A stretch of 64,000 bases of DNA from Typhlomys cinereus (taxonomy: Eukaryota; Chordata; Mammalia; Rodentia; Platacanthomyidae): assembly GCA_023101885.1 (NCBI GenBank), contig JALPQD010000626.1:558001-622000 (forward strand). Reading direction: 5' to 3'. Positions within the stretch are counted from its first letter, which is position 1, and each line of letters starts with the position of its first letter. The position numbers and the translations under genes were made by a program. A model generated the notes under the pieces. The model was not told where the DNA came from. It worked only from the letters and a program-made list of their open reading frames with translations, and searched no databases. Below are positions 11,801-21,946 of this stretch, in pieces.

Positions 11801-12653
11801 GCCAACATTTCCTAAACAGACATCCAATGGCACAGTCACTGCTACCAAGTCTCAACAGTTGGGATCTTGTGAAATTAAAGAGCTTCTGTTCAGATAAAGA
11901 GATTGTAACATGAGCTCAAAGGCAACCCACAGAATGGGAGAAAATCTTCACTAACCACACATCTGATAGAACTCTGCTGTCCAGAGTGCACAAAGAACTT
12001 AGAAAATTAACACCAAGGAAACCAATGGCCCAATTAAAAAATAGGCCCTGGAACTTAAAAGAAATTTTACCAGGGATGAAATTAAAATGTCTAACAAATA
12101 TCTTAAAAAATGTTCCACTTCTTTAGCCATCAGGGAAATGCAAATCAAAACTTCCCTGAGATATCATCTCACCCCGGTCAGGATGGCAAAAATCCACAAT
12201 ACAAACAACAACAAATGCTAGAGAGGATGTGGAGAGAGGGGAACTTTCCTACATTGCTGGTGGGAATGCAGGCTCATACAGCCACTCTGGCGAGCCATCT
12301 GGAGATTCTTAAAAAAATTAAAGATTGAAATGCCATATGACCCTGCGATTCCACTTTTGGGTATAACCCCCCATACAGCAGAGGTTCACCTCGATAGCAC
12401 AAGCACAACCATGTTCATAACAGCACTGTTTACAATAGCAAAGACATGGAATCAATCCAAATGTCCAACAGTTGAAGAGTGGATAAGGAAAATGTGGTAC
12501 ATCTATACAATGGAGTACTACTCAGCCATCAAAAATGATGGATTACTGGAATTTGCTGGGAAATGGATGTCATTAGAAACAATTATATTAATTGAAGTAT
12601 CCCAAACCCAGAAAGTTAAGCGCCGTATGTACTCCCTAATAGGTGGCTCCTAG
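8832..12653 (+). pseudogene. L1-A ORF2, multiply broken
   Basis: The gene starts at 8832 (MSGINNSFS). Open parts are the endonuclease and linker (8832-10094), early RT (10091-10855), the RT core with FADDMILYL (about 10929) up to 11154, then thumb and Cys-rich C-terminal regions in pieces to 12653 (ends MYSLIGGS). Lesions relative to B and C: base losses near 10085 and 10848, a TAG at 11152, CAA to TAA near 11602, CGA to TGA near 11911 and further frame changes in 11950-12330. The protein would have no activity. The YADD-equivalent FADD motif itself is preserved. Confidence 0.93.
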
Positions 12654-13722
12654 TACCAAACCCACCCAGCCCACCTTGAGACACTCATAGGTAAATCTGT
12701 GTATTACCTACAGTAATTGCAAGGATTATGAACAGGAATGATGGGGTTGGAGGGCCACACCAGAAACAAGGAGAGACGTGACCATGTTACCGTAGAGAAA
12801 ATAGGTCTCCATCAAGGACTGCAAGAAAGTAATGTGACACCTAGTTAAGTTCACAGACATTCGTTCCTGATCACTTACAACTAAGGGGGTATGAACTCAC
12901 CAGAAGGGGAGGGCATATTGTCCGGCAGATTAAAAAGTAACCATTTTGCAAATGGGTGATTGACCCCTCCCATTGCCAAATGCCATATGATCCTGCGATT
13001 CCACTTTTGGGTATAAGTATTACATCTACCCTTGAATGTGCTCTTATAATAAGACTCCAGTTTAACAGCTTTTTGTCTCTGGCCAGGGGGTGACATACAA
13101 TGCCCATCATGATGGAGTGAAGGGCATTGCAGGAGCAACAAAACTGCAAAAGAAAATCAACAAACCACAATCCAGAACTTCAGAGACTCTATATCAACCA
13201 CATAGAATTAGACCAGACTAATCTCTCCCCATCCTGAAGCTCAGGGACACTTGCGGAACAGGGAGCGGTAGGAGTGTAAGAGCAAAAGGATGGGAGTAGC
13301 AATGATTTGCAAGATACTCCACACAAGTTAGGGCCGTAGCAATCATAATTGGACATTGCATGCCCGGCGCTATGTCCAACACACTATTGACCTCACAAAG
13401 TCTAGCATCTGCTAAAGGCACCAAGATCCTTGGAGGCAAGGGATTGACAGCCATAGTAGTGTTCCTATGCTTAAGGGGAACACAGGAAAGGGTTCAAGGA
13501 AATGCCCCTGGGTCCTTGTACGTCATCGGAGAGGAGGGCCCAGAGGAGAGTCAGGCATGCACAAGAAAGGACTCTGGGAATTGGGGCGGGAGGCACTGGG
13601 GGATGGGGAGGGAGGGGAGAGGGGAGGGGGAGCAAGGGGTTCAGGGGGAGGAGGAGGGAGGGAGGGAACTGGTGTACCTATTAAGTATGAGCTGAAATAA
13701 AAATAAAAATGTATTATATAAA
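12654..13722 (+). other. L1-A 3'UTR with G-rich polypurine tract and A-rich tail
   Basis: Non-coding, about 1.07 kb. It contains GGCCACACCAGAAACAAGG (about 12752) and a purine tract at 13570-13672 with many G3-G5 runs, then GAGCTGAAATAAAAATAAAAATG and the tail. A 38-bp segment at 12978-13015 is a near-copy of this element's ORF2 (12328-12365) and is absent from the 3'UTRs of L1-B and L1-C. Confidence 0.88.
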
Positions 13723-13725
13723 AAA

Positions 13726-14095
13726 AGATTTTACCAAAGACAAAAATTGCTTTAATTGTAAACAACCTGACCACTTTTCCAAAAACTGTACAGTGCCTAG
13801 AGCCTCCTTCCCACTGCCTACAACACCCTGCCCTCGATGCAAAAGAGGAAAACACTGGGTCTCTGATTGTCGCTCAAAACCAATGCCCAGGGAAACCCAT
13901 TGCCGCCAAAAAACTTACAGAGGGGCCAGCCCCTGGCCCCAGCTCAGACAACTCAGGGACCCAACCCCGGGGCTATCAGGTTCGGCCCTCAAACCAAAAC
14001 ATCCCAGCCAACAACATTTCCACTCTCCACCGAACAACCTCAAACAACACAGGATTGGACCTCAGTCCCTCCACCGACTCAATATTAACCCCTGA
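13726..14095 (+). pseudogene. gag: ERV1 gag, 3' part (nucleocapsid)
   Basis: Resumes gag after L1-A. Two CCHC zinc knuckles are visible: CFNCKQPDHFSKNC (from about 13748) and CPRCKRGKHWVSDC (from about 13831), the pair that binds genomic RNA. A proline/glutamine-rich tail follows. The protease frame overlaps the end (from 14055), consistent with expression by ribosomal frameshifting as in betaretroviruses. The frame is open locally, but the gene as a whole is broken. Confidence 0.9.
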
Positions 14096-14860
14096 TATGG
14101 GAGTTAAAGTCCTACCCACAGGCATATATGGCCCTTTATCCACGGGTACCTTTGGCCTTATTCTTGGGTCCACTAATTCAACCTTAAAAGGCCTCCATGT
14201 TTATCCAGGTGTTATAGATTCTAATTATACAGGTGAAATAAAAATCCTTGCCTGCTCTAACAATGGACCCCTTAAAATAATGGCTAAACAAAAAATTGCC
14301 CAATTAATCTTGCTCCCCCTTATCAATAAAGACCCCAACAAATTTATTCCAAAACATCATAATGATCAAGGCCTTAACTCTCCTGATTTCTATTGGATAC
14401 GACAAATAACCGATAATAAACCCCTTCTTAAGTTAAAGTTAGATGGCAAACCTTTTGAGGGCCTCATGGATACAGGGGTTGATGCATCAGTTATCTCAGC
14501 CAAAAACTGGCCTCCTAACTGGCCCTTGACCACATCCCTCACCCACCTACAGGGCATATTACAGACTTCTAATCCTCAACAAAGTTCCAAAGTTCTTACT
14601 TGGTCAGATGAAGAGGGAAACAATGGCACCGTACAGCCATATGTGGTCCCTGGCCTCCCAGTCAACCTCTGGGGTCATGATATCCTTGGACAGTTAAATG
14701 TCATCATGTGTTGCCCCAATGAAATAGTTACCCACCAAATGTTAATATAGGGTTTCTTGCTCGGCCAAGGGCTAGGCAAAAATAATCAAGGAATAAAAAC
14801 TCCCATCCAAATAGATCAAAAACTTGATCGCTCAGGAATAGGCAATCCAAATTTATAATT
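14055..14860 (+). pseudogene. pro: ERV1 dUTPase-protease with G-patch
   Basis: The frame open from 14055 to 14750 holds a dUTPase-like domain (GTFGLILGS, YPGVIDSNYTGEIKI, QKIAQLILLPL), followed by an aspartic protease with the catalytic LMDTGVDASVIS at about 14463 and the flap/end region LWGHDILGQL. A TAG at 14748 is followed, still in frame, by FLLGQGLGKNNQGI, a G-patch motif typical of betaretroviral proteases. dUTPase fused to protease is a betaretrovirus hallmark. The TAG truncates the G-patch, so it is marked pseudogene. Confidence 0.87.
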
Positions 14861-15172
14861 TTGGTCATTGACAAGCCTGTACCCCATGCAGATAAAATTC
14901 ATTGGAAATCCAATACCCCTGTATGGGTTGATCAATGGTCTTTAACTTCTGAAAAACTTTCTGCCACCACAGCGTTAGTACAGGAACAGCTTGAGGCTGG
15001 CCATATTGAACCTACCACTTCTCCCTGGAATACTCCTATTTTTGTCATAAAAAAGAAGTCAGGAAAATGGAGACTTTTACAAGATCTTAGAGAAATTAAT
15101 AAGACTATGTTTTCAATGGGTGCCCTGCAGCCAGGCCTCCCCACACCTGTTGCCATCCCCTCAGGTTCTTCT
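14861..15172 (+). pseudogene. pol: ERV1 pol, 5' part (start of reverse transcriptase)
   Basis: Encodes the RT fingers: [21 protein letters not shown], then [12 protein letters not shown] and [12 protein letters not shown]. The frame is open until L1-B interrupts at 15173. The gene continues at 21947 with the palm. The 16-bp duplication of CCCCTCAGGTTCTTCT on both sides shows the break is an insertion, not a deletion. Confidence 0.92.
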
Positions 15173-16176
15173 TTTTTTTTTTTTTTTTATTTCAGCTCAT
15201 ACAAACTTATTAGGTACACCAGTTCCCTCCCTCCCTCCTCCTCCCCCCCATACCCCCTGCTCCCCCTCCCCACCCCTCTCCCTCCCCATCCCCCAGTGCC
15301 TCCCACCCCAGTTCCCAGAGAGTCCTTTCTTGTGCATGTCTGATTTTCCTCTGGGCCCTCCTCTCCGATGACGTACAAGGACCCAGTGGCCTTTCCCGAA
15401 CCCTTTCCCGTGTTCCCCTTAGGTATAGGAACACTGCTGTGGCTGCCAATCCTTTGCCTCCAAGGATCTTGGTGCCTTTAGCAGATGCTAGACTTTGTGA
15501 GGTCAACAGTGTGTTGGACAATGCGCAGGGCATGCAAAGTCCAATTATGATTGCTTCAGCCCTAACTAGTATAGAGTATCTTACATATCATTGCTCCTCC
15601 CATCCTTATGGTCTTACACTTTTACCGCCCCCTCTTCCGCAAATTTCCCTGAGCTTCAAGATGGGGAGAAACTAAGCTGGCCTAGTTCTAGGTGGTTGAT
15701 ATAGAGTCTCTGAAGTTCTGGATTGTGGTTTGTTGATTTTCTTTTGCAGTTTTGCTGCTCCTGCAATGCCCTTCACTCCATCCTGATGGGCATTGTATGT
15801 TACCGCTGGCCACAGACAAAAAGCTGTTAGAGTCTTGTGATAAAAGCACATTCAAAGGTAGATGTAATAAAAGTGGGAAACCACAGTGAGGGAGGGGTCT
15901 ATCACCCATTTGCAAAATTGTTACTTTTTATCTGCCAGACTATATGCCCTCCTCTTCTGGTGAGATCACTCCCCCTCAGTAGTGAATGATCAGGAACAAA
16001 AGTCTGTGAACTTAATCAGATGTCTCATTACTTATTTGGGTCCTTGGTGGAGGCCTATTTTCCCTGCTGTAACATGGTCCCTTCTCTCCTTGTTTCTGGT
16101 GTGGCCCTCCTACCCCATCCCTCCTGTTCATAATCCTTGGAATTCCTGTCTCTAGGTGGGCTGGGTGGAATTGTTA
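15173..16176 (-). other. L1-B 3'UTR
   Basis: Read on the minus strand: about 1 kb after the ORF2 stop, a G-rich polypurine tract (C-rich as written, 15222-15315) and the A tail at the 15173 end. It matches the L1-A and L1-C 3'UTRs but lacks the ORF2-derived patch of L1-A. Confidence 0.9.
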
Positions 16177-19100
16177 CTAGGAGCCACCTATTAGGGAGTA
16201 CATACGGCGCTTAATTTTCTGGGTCTGGGATACTTCACTTAATATAATTGTTTCTAATGACATCCATTTCCCGGCAAATTCCAGTAATTCATCATTTTTG
16301 ATGGCTGAGTAGTACTCCATTGTATAGATGTACCACAGTTTCCTTATCCACTCGTCAACTGTTGGACATTTGGGCTGATTCCATGACTTTGCTATTGTAA
16401 ACAGTGCTGCTATGAACATGGTCGTGCTTGTGCTATCGAGGTGAACCTCTGCTGTATGGGGGGTTATTCCCAAAAGTGGAATCGCAGGGTCATATGGCAT
16501 TTCAATCTTTAATTTCTTTAAGAATCTCCAGACGGCTCGCCAGAGTGGCTGTATGAGCCTGCATTCCCACCAGCAATGTAGCAGAGTTCCCCTCTGTCCA
16601 CATCCTCTCCAGCATTTGTCGTTGTTAGTATTGTGGATTTTTGCCATCCTGACCAGGGTGAGATGATATCTCAGGGAAGTTTTGATTTGCATTTCCCTGA
16701 TGGCTAAAGAAGTGGAGCATTTTTTAAGATATTTGTTAGACATTTTAATTTCATCCCTGGTAAAGTTTCTTTTAAGTTCCAGGGCCCATTTTTTAATTGG
16801 GCCATTGGTTTCCTTGGTGTTTAGTTTTCTAAGTTCTTTGTGCACTCTGGACAATAGAGCTCTATCAGATATGTGGTTAGTGAAGATTTTCTCCCACTCT
16901 GTGGGTTGCCTTTGAGCTCGCATTACAATCTCTTTATCTGAACAGAAGCTCTTTAATTTCACAAGATCCCAACTGTTGAGAGTTGGTAGCAGTGACTGTG
17001 CCATTGGATGTCTGTTTAGGAACTCTTGGCCTAGCCCAATAAGCTCAAGGGAGTTCCCTATCCTTTCAACTATGGTTTTTATAGTCTCTGGCCTGATATC
17101 AAGGTCCTTGATCCATTTGGAATTAAGTCTTGTACATGGTGACAAGTACGGATCCAGCTTTAATCTTCTGCATGTGGAGATCCAGTTTTGCCAGCACCAT
17201 TTGTTGAAGATGCTGTTCTTTTTCCATTGGATTCTTTGGGCCCCTTTGTCAAAGACCAAATGGCTGTAACTTTGTGGGCTTATATCTGGGTCTTCAATCC
17301 TTATCCATTGATCTGTGTGTCTATTTTGGAGCCAGTACCAGGCTGTCTTTACAACTGTGAATTTGTAGTATAGACTAAGGTTTGGTATGGTTGTACCTCC
17401 AGCTGTGTTTTTGTTACTCAGGATTGTTTTTGCTATCCTGGGTCTTTTGTGCCTCCATATGAACTTTGAGATTGTTTGGTCAACTTCTTTGAAGAATTGC
17501 TTTGGGATTTTCATTGGTATAGCATTGAATCTGTATATTGCCTTTGGTAGGATGGTCATTTTCACGATGTTGATTCTGCCAATCCAGGAACAAGGGAGGT
17601 CTTTCCACCTTCTGGTGTCTTCTGCAATTTCTTTCGTTAGGGTTTTAAAGTTTTTGTTGTAAAGGTCTTTCACCTCCTTAGTTAGGTTTATACCAAGGTA
17701 TTTCATTTTTTTAGGGGCTATAATAAATGGTATTGTTTCTCTCAAGGCTTTTTCACTTCTTTCATTCTGGGCATATAGGAAGGCCTCTGATTTTTGCACA
17801 TTTATTTTGTATCCTGCCACCCTGCTGAAGTTCCAGGAGCTTCCTTGTGGAGTTTTTGGGATCACTCAGGTATAAGATCATGTCATCTGCAAATAGGGAT
17901 AGCTTTACTTCTTCCTTGCCGATTTGAATCCCTTTTATGTCCCTTTCTTGCCTTATGGCTTCAGCTAAGACTTCAAATACAATATTGAATAGAAGTGGTG
18001 AGAGTGGACAGCCTTGTCTAGTTCCTGATCGAAGTGGGAATGCTTCCAATTGTTCCCCATTGAGCATAATCCTTGCTGTGGGCTTGTTGTATATAGCTTT
18101 TATTATGTTGATAAAGGTTCCTTCCATTCCTACTGTCTCTAGCGTTTTGATCATAAAAGGCTGTTGGATCTTGTCAAAAGCTTTTTCTGCATCTATCGAG
18201 AGTATCATGTGGTCTTGGACTTTGGACTGGTTTACATGATGAATTACATTTATTGATTTGCATATGTTGAACCAACCTTGTGTGCCGGGGATGAAGCCTA
18301 CTTGGTCCCCACGAATGATCTTTTTAATATGTTTTTGAATCTGATTTGCTAAGACTTTGTTGAGAATCTTTGCGTCTGTGTTCATGATGGAGATCGGCCT
18401 ATAGTTTTCTTTTTTAAGCGAATCTTTATTAGGTTTTGGGATTAAAACGATATTAGCTTCATAGAAGGAATTTGGTAGTGTTCCTTCCTTTGCTATTTGA
18501 TGGAACAGTTTAAGGAGTATTGGTGTTATTAACTCCTTAAATGTCTGGTAGAACTCTGTGCTGAATCCATCTGGTCCAGGACATTTTTTGGTGGGAAGAT
18601 TCGAGATTACTTCCTCAATTTCCTTATATGTTATAGGACTATTTAAATAATTCACAACTTCCTGATTCAATTTAGGTAAGTTGTGTTTACTTAGAAATTC
18701 ATCCATCTCTTTTGTGTTGTCAAACTTCACAGAGTATAAGTTTTTGAAATATGATGTTATAATTCTCTGGATTTCTTGGGTATCAGTAGTGATAACTCCA
18801 TGTTCCTTTCTAATTTTGTTAATTTGGGTTTTCTCTCTCTTGCTTTTGGTTAGTTTAGCTAGGGGTGTATCAATCTTATTGATTTTTTCAAAGAACCAGC
18901 TTTTTGACTGGTTGATTTTTTCTATCGTTTTCTTAATCTCGATTTCAGATATTTCTCCCCTTATTTTGCTAATCTCCTCTCTTCTACTACTTTTGGGATC
19001 AGATTGCTCTAGTTGCTCTAAAGCTTTAAGCTGCATTGTTAAGTTGTTTATTTCTGATGTTTCCATTTTTTTTGACGTAGGCATTAAGAGCTATGGACTT

Positions 19101-19991
19101 ACCTCTTAGAACAGCTTTCATTGTGTCCCAGAGATTTTGGTAAGTTATATTTTCGTTATCATTCACTTTCAGGAAATCTTGAATTTCCTTTTTAATTTCT
19201 TTCTGAATCCAGTTCTCATTCAGCATCATAGTGTTAAGTTTCCAGGAGTTAGTGTATTTTCTCTTGTTTGATGTGTTGTGGATGTCTAGCTTTAGGCCGT
19301 GATGGTCTGATAGGGCACAGGTTAGAATTTCAACTTTCTTGTATATGTGTAGATTCATTTTGTGGCCCAATATGTGATCTATTTTGGAGAAAGTTCCGTG
19401 TGCTGCTGAGAAAAATGTGTATTCTTTGGTGCGTGGGTGAAAAGTTCGATAGAGATCTGTAAGGTCCATTTCTTTCAGGGTTTGATTAAGTTCCAAAGTG
19501 TCTCTGTTAAGCTTTTCACCTGTTGATCTATCCAATGTAGAGAGGGCGGTGTTGAAGTCCCCAAGAATTATCGTTTGGGGATTGATTTCTTGCTTTAGAC
19601 GCTGTAGGGTTTTCTTAATGAATGTGGAGGGGCCCGTATTGGGTGCATATATGTTCAGTATTGTGAAGTCTTCCTGGTGAATTGTACCTGTGACTAAAAT
19701 GTAGTATCCATCCATGTCTCTTATAATTTTCTTTGGTTTGAAATCCACTTTGTCTGATAGCATAATGGCTACCCCTGCCTGTTTTCTGCTTCCATTTGCT
19801 TGTAGAATTGTTGACCAGCCTTTTATTTTTAGAGCGTGCCTATCTTTTGTGGTGAGATGGGTTTCCTGCAGGCAGCAGATTGATGGATTGTGATTTTTAA
19901 TCCATGTTTGTAATCTGTGTCTCTTGATCGGTGAATAAATTCCAGTAACATTTAGTGTTATAATGGAGAAACTATTGTTAATTCCAGACAT
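16177..19991 (-). pseudogene. L1-B ORF2, nearly intact (two frame breaks)
   Basis: About 1,270 codons from MSGINNSFS (19991) to MYSLIGGS (16177). The endonuclease occupies about residues 1-240, RT the middle (FADDMILYL near 17885, [11 protein letters not shown] before it), and a C-terminal Cys-rich part CWRGCGQRGTLLHCWWEC (near 16600) ends the protein. Two lesions are visible: an eighth T in a run at about 19065-19072 (seven in L1-C) and an 11-bp deletion near 17832. No other interruptions appear in the remaining open stretches of 321, 440 and 562 codons. Confidence 0.94.
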
Positions 19992-20041
19992 TTATTATGT
20001 TTAATAGCTTTTATAAGTATATTGCTTCGTTTTTAATGATG

Positions 20042-21112
20042 TTATACTTGCCTTCTGTTCTCCTGGATATGCCTGTTTTTTTCTTCACGCTTGATTATCA
20101 TTTCTAGCATTTTTTGAAGGCCCCGCTTGATGGGCATGTATCCCTTCAAGTTGTCTTTGTGCTGGAAGATTTTTCTTTCTCCCTCGATCATGACGGATAG
20201 TTTTGCAGGGTAAATCAGCCTGGGTTGACATTTTTGCTCATTCAATACTTGAAGTATGTCTCTCCAAGCTCTTCTTGCTTTTACTGTTTCGACTGAGAAG
20301 TCATTTGTTATTTTAATAGGTTTACCTTTAAAAGTGACTTGTTTTTTCTCCCTTGAAGCTCTCAGCACCAGTTCTTTATCTTGAATGTGGAGTGTTTCAA
20401 GTATTATTTGCCGTGGGGTGCTTCTGTTTTGGTCGTATCTGTTTGGGGTGCAGAATGCCTCTTGTATATGGATGGGCCTCTCTTTTTTTAGATGAGGAAA
20501 GTTTTCCTTGATGATCGTTTGAAAAATTTCCTCAGGGGTGGTATTTTGAGATTCTTGCTCTGGTATTCCATGAATACGCATGTTAGGCTTCTTCAGGGTG
20601 TCCCATATCTCTTGGATATTTCTCTCAAGTATCTTTTTGGCTTTAACAACCTCTTCCATTGAGCTGGTTAGTACTCCCACTTTATCTTCAAGGTCTGAAA
20701 TTCTGTTTTCTGCTTCGTTAGTTCTGTTGATAAGTCTCTCTGTGGCGTTCTGGGTTGAAGATAACTTGTCTTTTAGCTCACTTTTAAACTCTGCTTGAGT
20801 TTGTTTTAACTGCTCTATGTCACTTTTTGTTTCTTGCACTGTTTTTCTCAACTCCTCCAGATGTCTGTTGTGTTCCTCTTCAAAGCGATTGATTCGATTA
20901 TGTATTTCCTCCCTGATTTCCTCTTTCATAGTATTGAACATGGTAATGATCATATTTTGAAAGTCTTTATCCTGGGTGGGGCTTTCTTGGCCTTTTTCCG
21001 TGGGTTTGTTCTTGTTGGAGTCTAACATTATGGGATTAATTTCTTCAGTGGGAAATTTGTTTACTTGATTGTTGCTTCTCATGGATTTGCACTTTGACTT
21101 TGGCATTGTCAT
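20042..21112 (-). CDS. L1-B ORF1 protein (RNA-binding chaperone), intact
   Basis: The frame is open for 356 codons from MTMPKSKCKS to ENRRQV, the full expected length for this family. The basic N-terminus is followed by a long coiled coil (about residues 45-150; RFEEEHNRHLEEL, TNEAENRISDLEDKVG), an RRM-like domain (PNMRIHGIPEQES, about 185-260) and a basic C-terminal domain (RRAWRDILQVLNE). The protein forms trimers that coat L1 RNA and is needed in cis for retrotransposition. The spacing to ORF2 (50 bp) is typical. This is the only long uninterrupted coding frame of a known protein in the window; expression is unknown. Confidence 0.93.
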   Translation of the reverse strand: MTMPKSKCKSMRSNNQVNKFPTEEINPIMLDSNKNKPTEKGQESPTQDKDFQNMIITMFNTMKEEIREEIHNRINRFEEEHNRHLEELRKTVQETKSDIEQLKQTQAEFKSELKDKLSSTQNATERLINRTNEAENRISDLEDKVGVLTSSMEEVVKAKKILERNIQEIWDTLKKPNMRIHGIPEQESQNTTPEEIFQTIIKENFPHLKKERPIHIQEAFCTPNRYDQNRSTPRQIILETLHIQDKELVLRASREKKQVTFKGKPIKITNDFSVETVKARRAWRDILQVLNEQKCQPRLIYPAKLSVMIEGERKIFQHKDNLKGYMPIKRGLQKMLEMIIKREEKNRHIQENRRQV

Positions 21113-21946
21113 TTTAACTCTTAAGATCTCTCAATTTCACTAAGCTGAATTATTTGGCCTGGGGTCCTGGTGGGCGGGGTGGGCGGAGACTTACCTAGGT
21201 GGTGGGGTGAGGCCCGCCTGGACCGTGCGCGTCCAGACCGGTGGAGCGGGGTGGGGTGCAAAGGGGGGATGGGGGCGACGGCATGGAGCTATTTAACCCG
21301 AGGGCAGCTGGGGTGGGGCCCGGGCGCAGGGGGAGGTCCTCCTTGTCCCTCGGCCCGCGCGTGCGGCTCTGGCTGGATGGTGGGAGTCGGAGCCGGGTCC
21401 CTGTGGGCCGACCTGGGGTCCTGGTGGGTGGTGCGCGGGGGGTGGGGGGTACTCACAAGCTAGGGCGCGGGGTTGAGGCCCGGCTGGACCACGCGCCCGC
21501 GTGTCCCGACCGTGGAGCGGGATGGGGTGCAAAAGGGAGGATGCGGGCAATGGTGTGGAGCTATTTAACCCGAGGGCAGCTGGGGCGGGGCCCGGGCCCA
21601 CTGGGAGGTCTTCCTCGTCCCTCGGCCCCGCACGCGGCTCCGGCTGGATGGTGGGAGTCGGAGCCGGGTCCCTGTGAGCCGACCTGGGGTCCTGGTGGGC
21701 GGTGCGTGGGGCGCGGGGTGGGGACTCACCAGCTAGGGCGCGGGGTTGAGGCCCGGCTGGACCGCGCGCGCGGGTCCCGACCGGCGGAGCGGGGTGGGGT
21801 GCAAAAGGGGGGATGGGGGCGACGGCGTGGAGCTATTTAACCCGAGGGGCAGCTGGGGTGGGCCCCGGGCGCAGGGGGAGGTCGTCCTCGTCCCTCGGCC
21901 CCGCGCGCGCGGCTCCGGCTGGATGGTGGGAGTCGGAGCCAGGTCC
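21113..21946 (-). promoter_or_regulatory. L1-B 5'UTR with about three promoter monomers
   Basis: GAGCTATTTAACCCGAGG occurs at 21286, 21558 and 21829, giving periods of 272 and 271 bp. Relative to the 228-bp monomers of L1-0 and L1-C, each has about 44 extra bases around GGTGCGTGGGGCGCGGGG. The outer end stops mid-monomer at 21946 next to the TSD. Each unit carries TATTTAA and many CpGs. Confidence 0.82.

Larger units (their letters stand above)
7205..13722 (+). mobile_element. L1-A: full-length LINE-1 inserted in ERV1 gag
   Basis: A 6.5-kb element: monomeric 5'UTR (7205-7711), ORF1, ORF2, a long 3'UTR and an A-rich tail (about 13697-13722). The 15-bp TSD AAAAGATTTTACCAA is at 7190-7204 and 13723-13737. 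ERV1 gag reads directly across the site once the element is removed. The ORF1 end (GYMPIKRG) groups it with L1-B. Both ORFs are broken. Confidence 0.96.
15173..21946 (-). mobile_element. L1-B: full-length LINE-1, minus strand, inserted in ERV1 pol
   Basis: A 6.8-kb element with its poly-T end at 15173, 3'UTR to 16176, ORF2 (19991-16177), ORF1 (21112-20042) and about three promoter monomers (21113-21946). A perfect 16-bp TSD lies at 15157-15172 and 21947-21962. It is the best preserved L1 here: ORF1 is intact and ORF2 shows only two frame breaks. Confidence 0.97.

Noticed and set aside
13360..13700. Open frames in the L1 3'UTR G-rich tract (also 6244-6570, 15187-15533, 56289-56528)
   Set aside because: Gly/Arg-rich translations of a purine tract, recurring in every L1 3' end on either strand; not coding.
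21241..21840. A 199-codon open frame in GC-rich sequence
   Set aside because: It lies in the tandem L1-B promoter monomers; high GC makes stops rare. The peptide simply repeats with the monomer.
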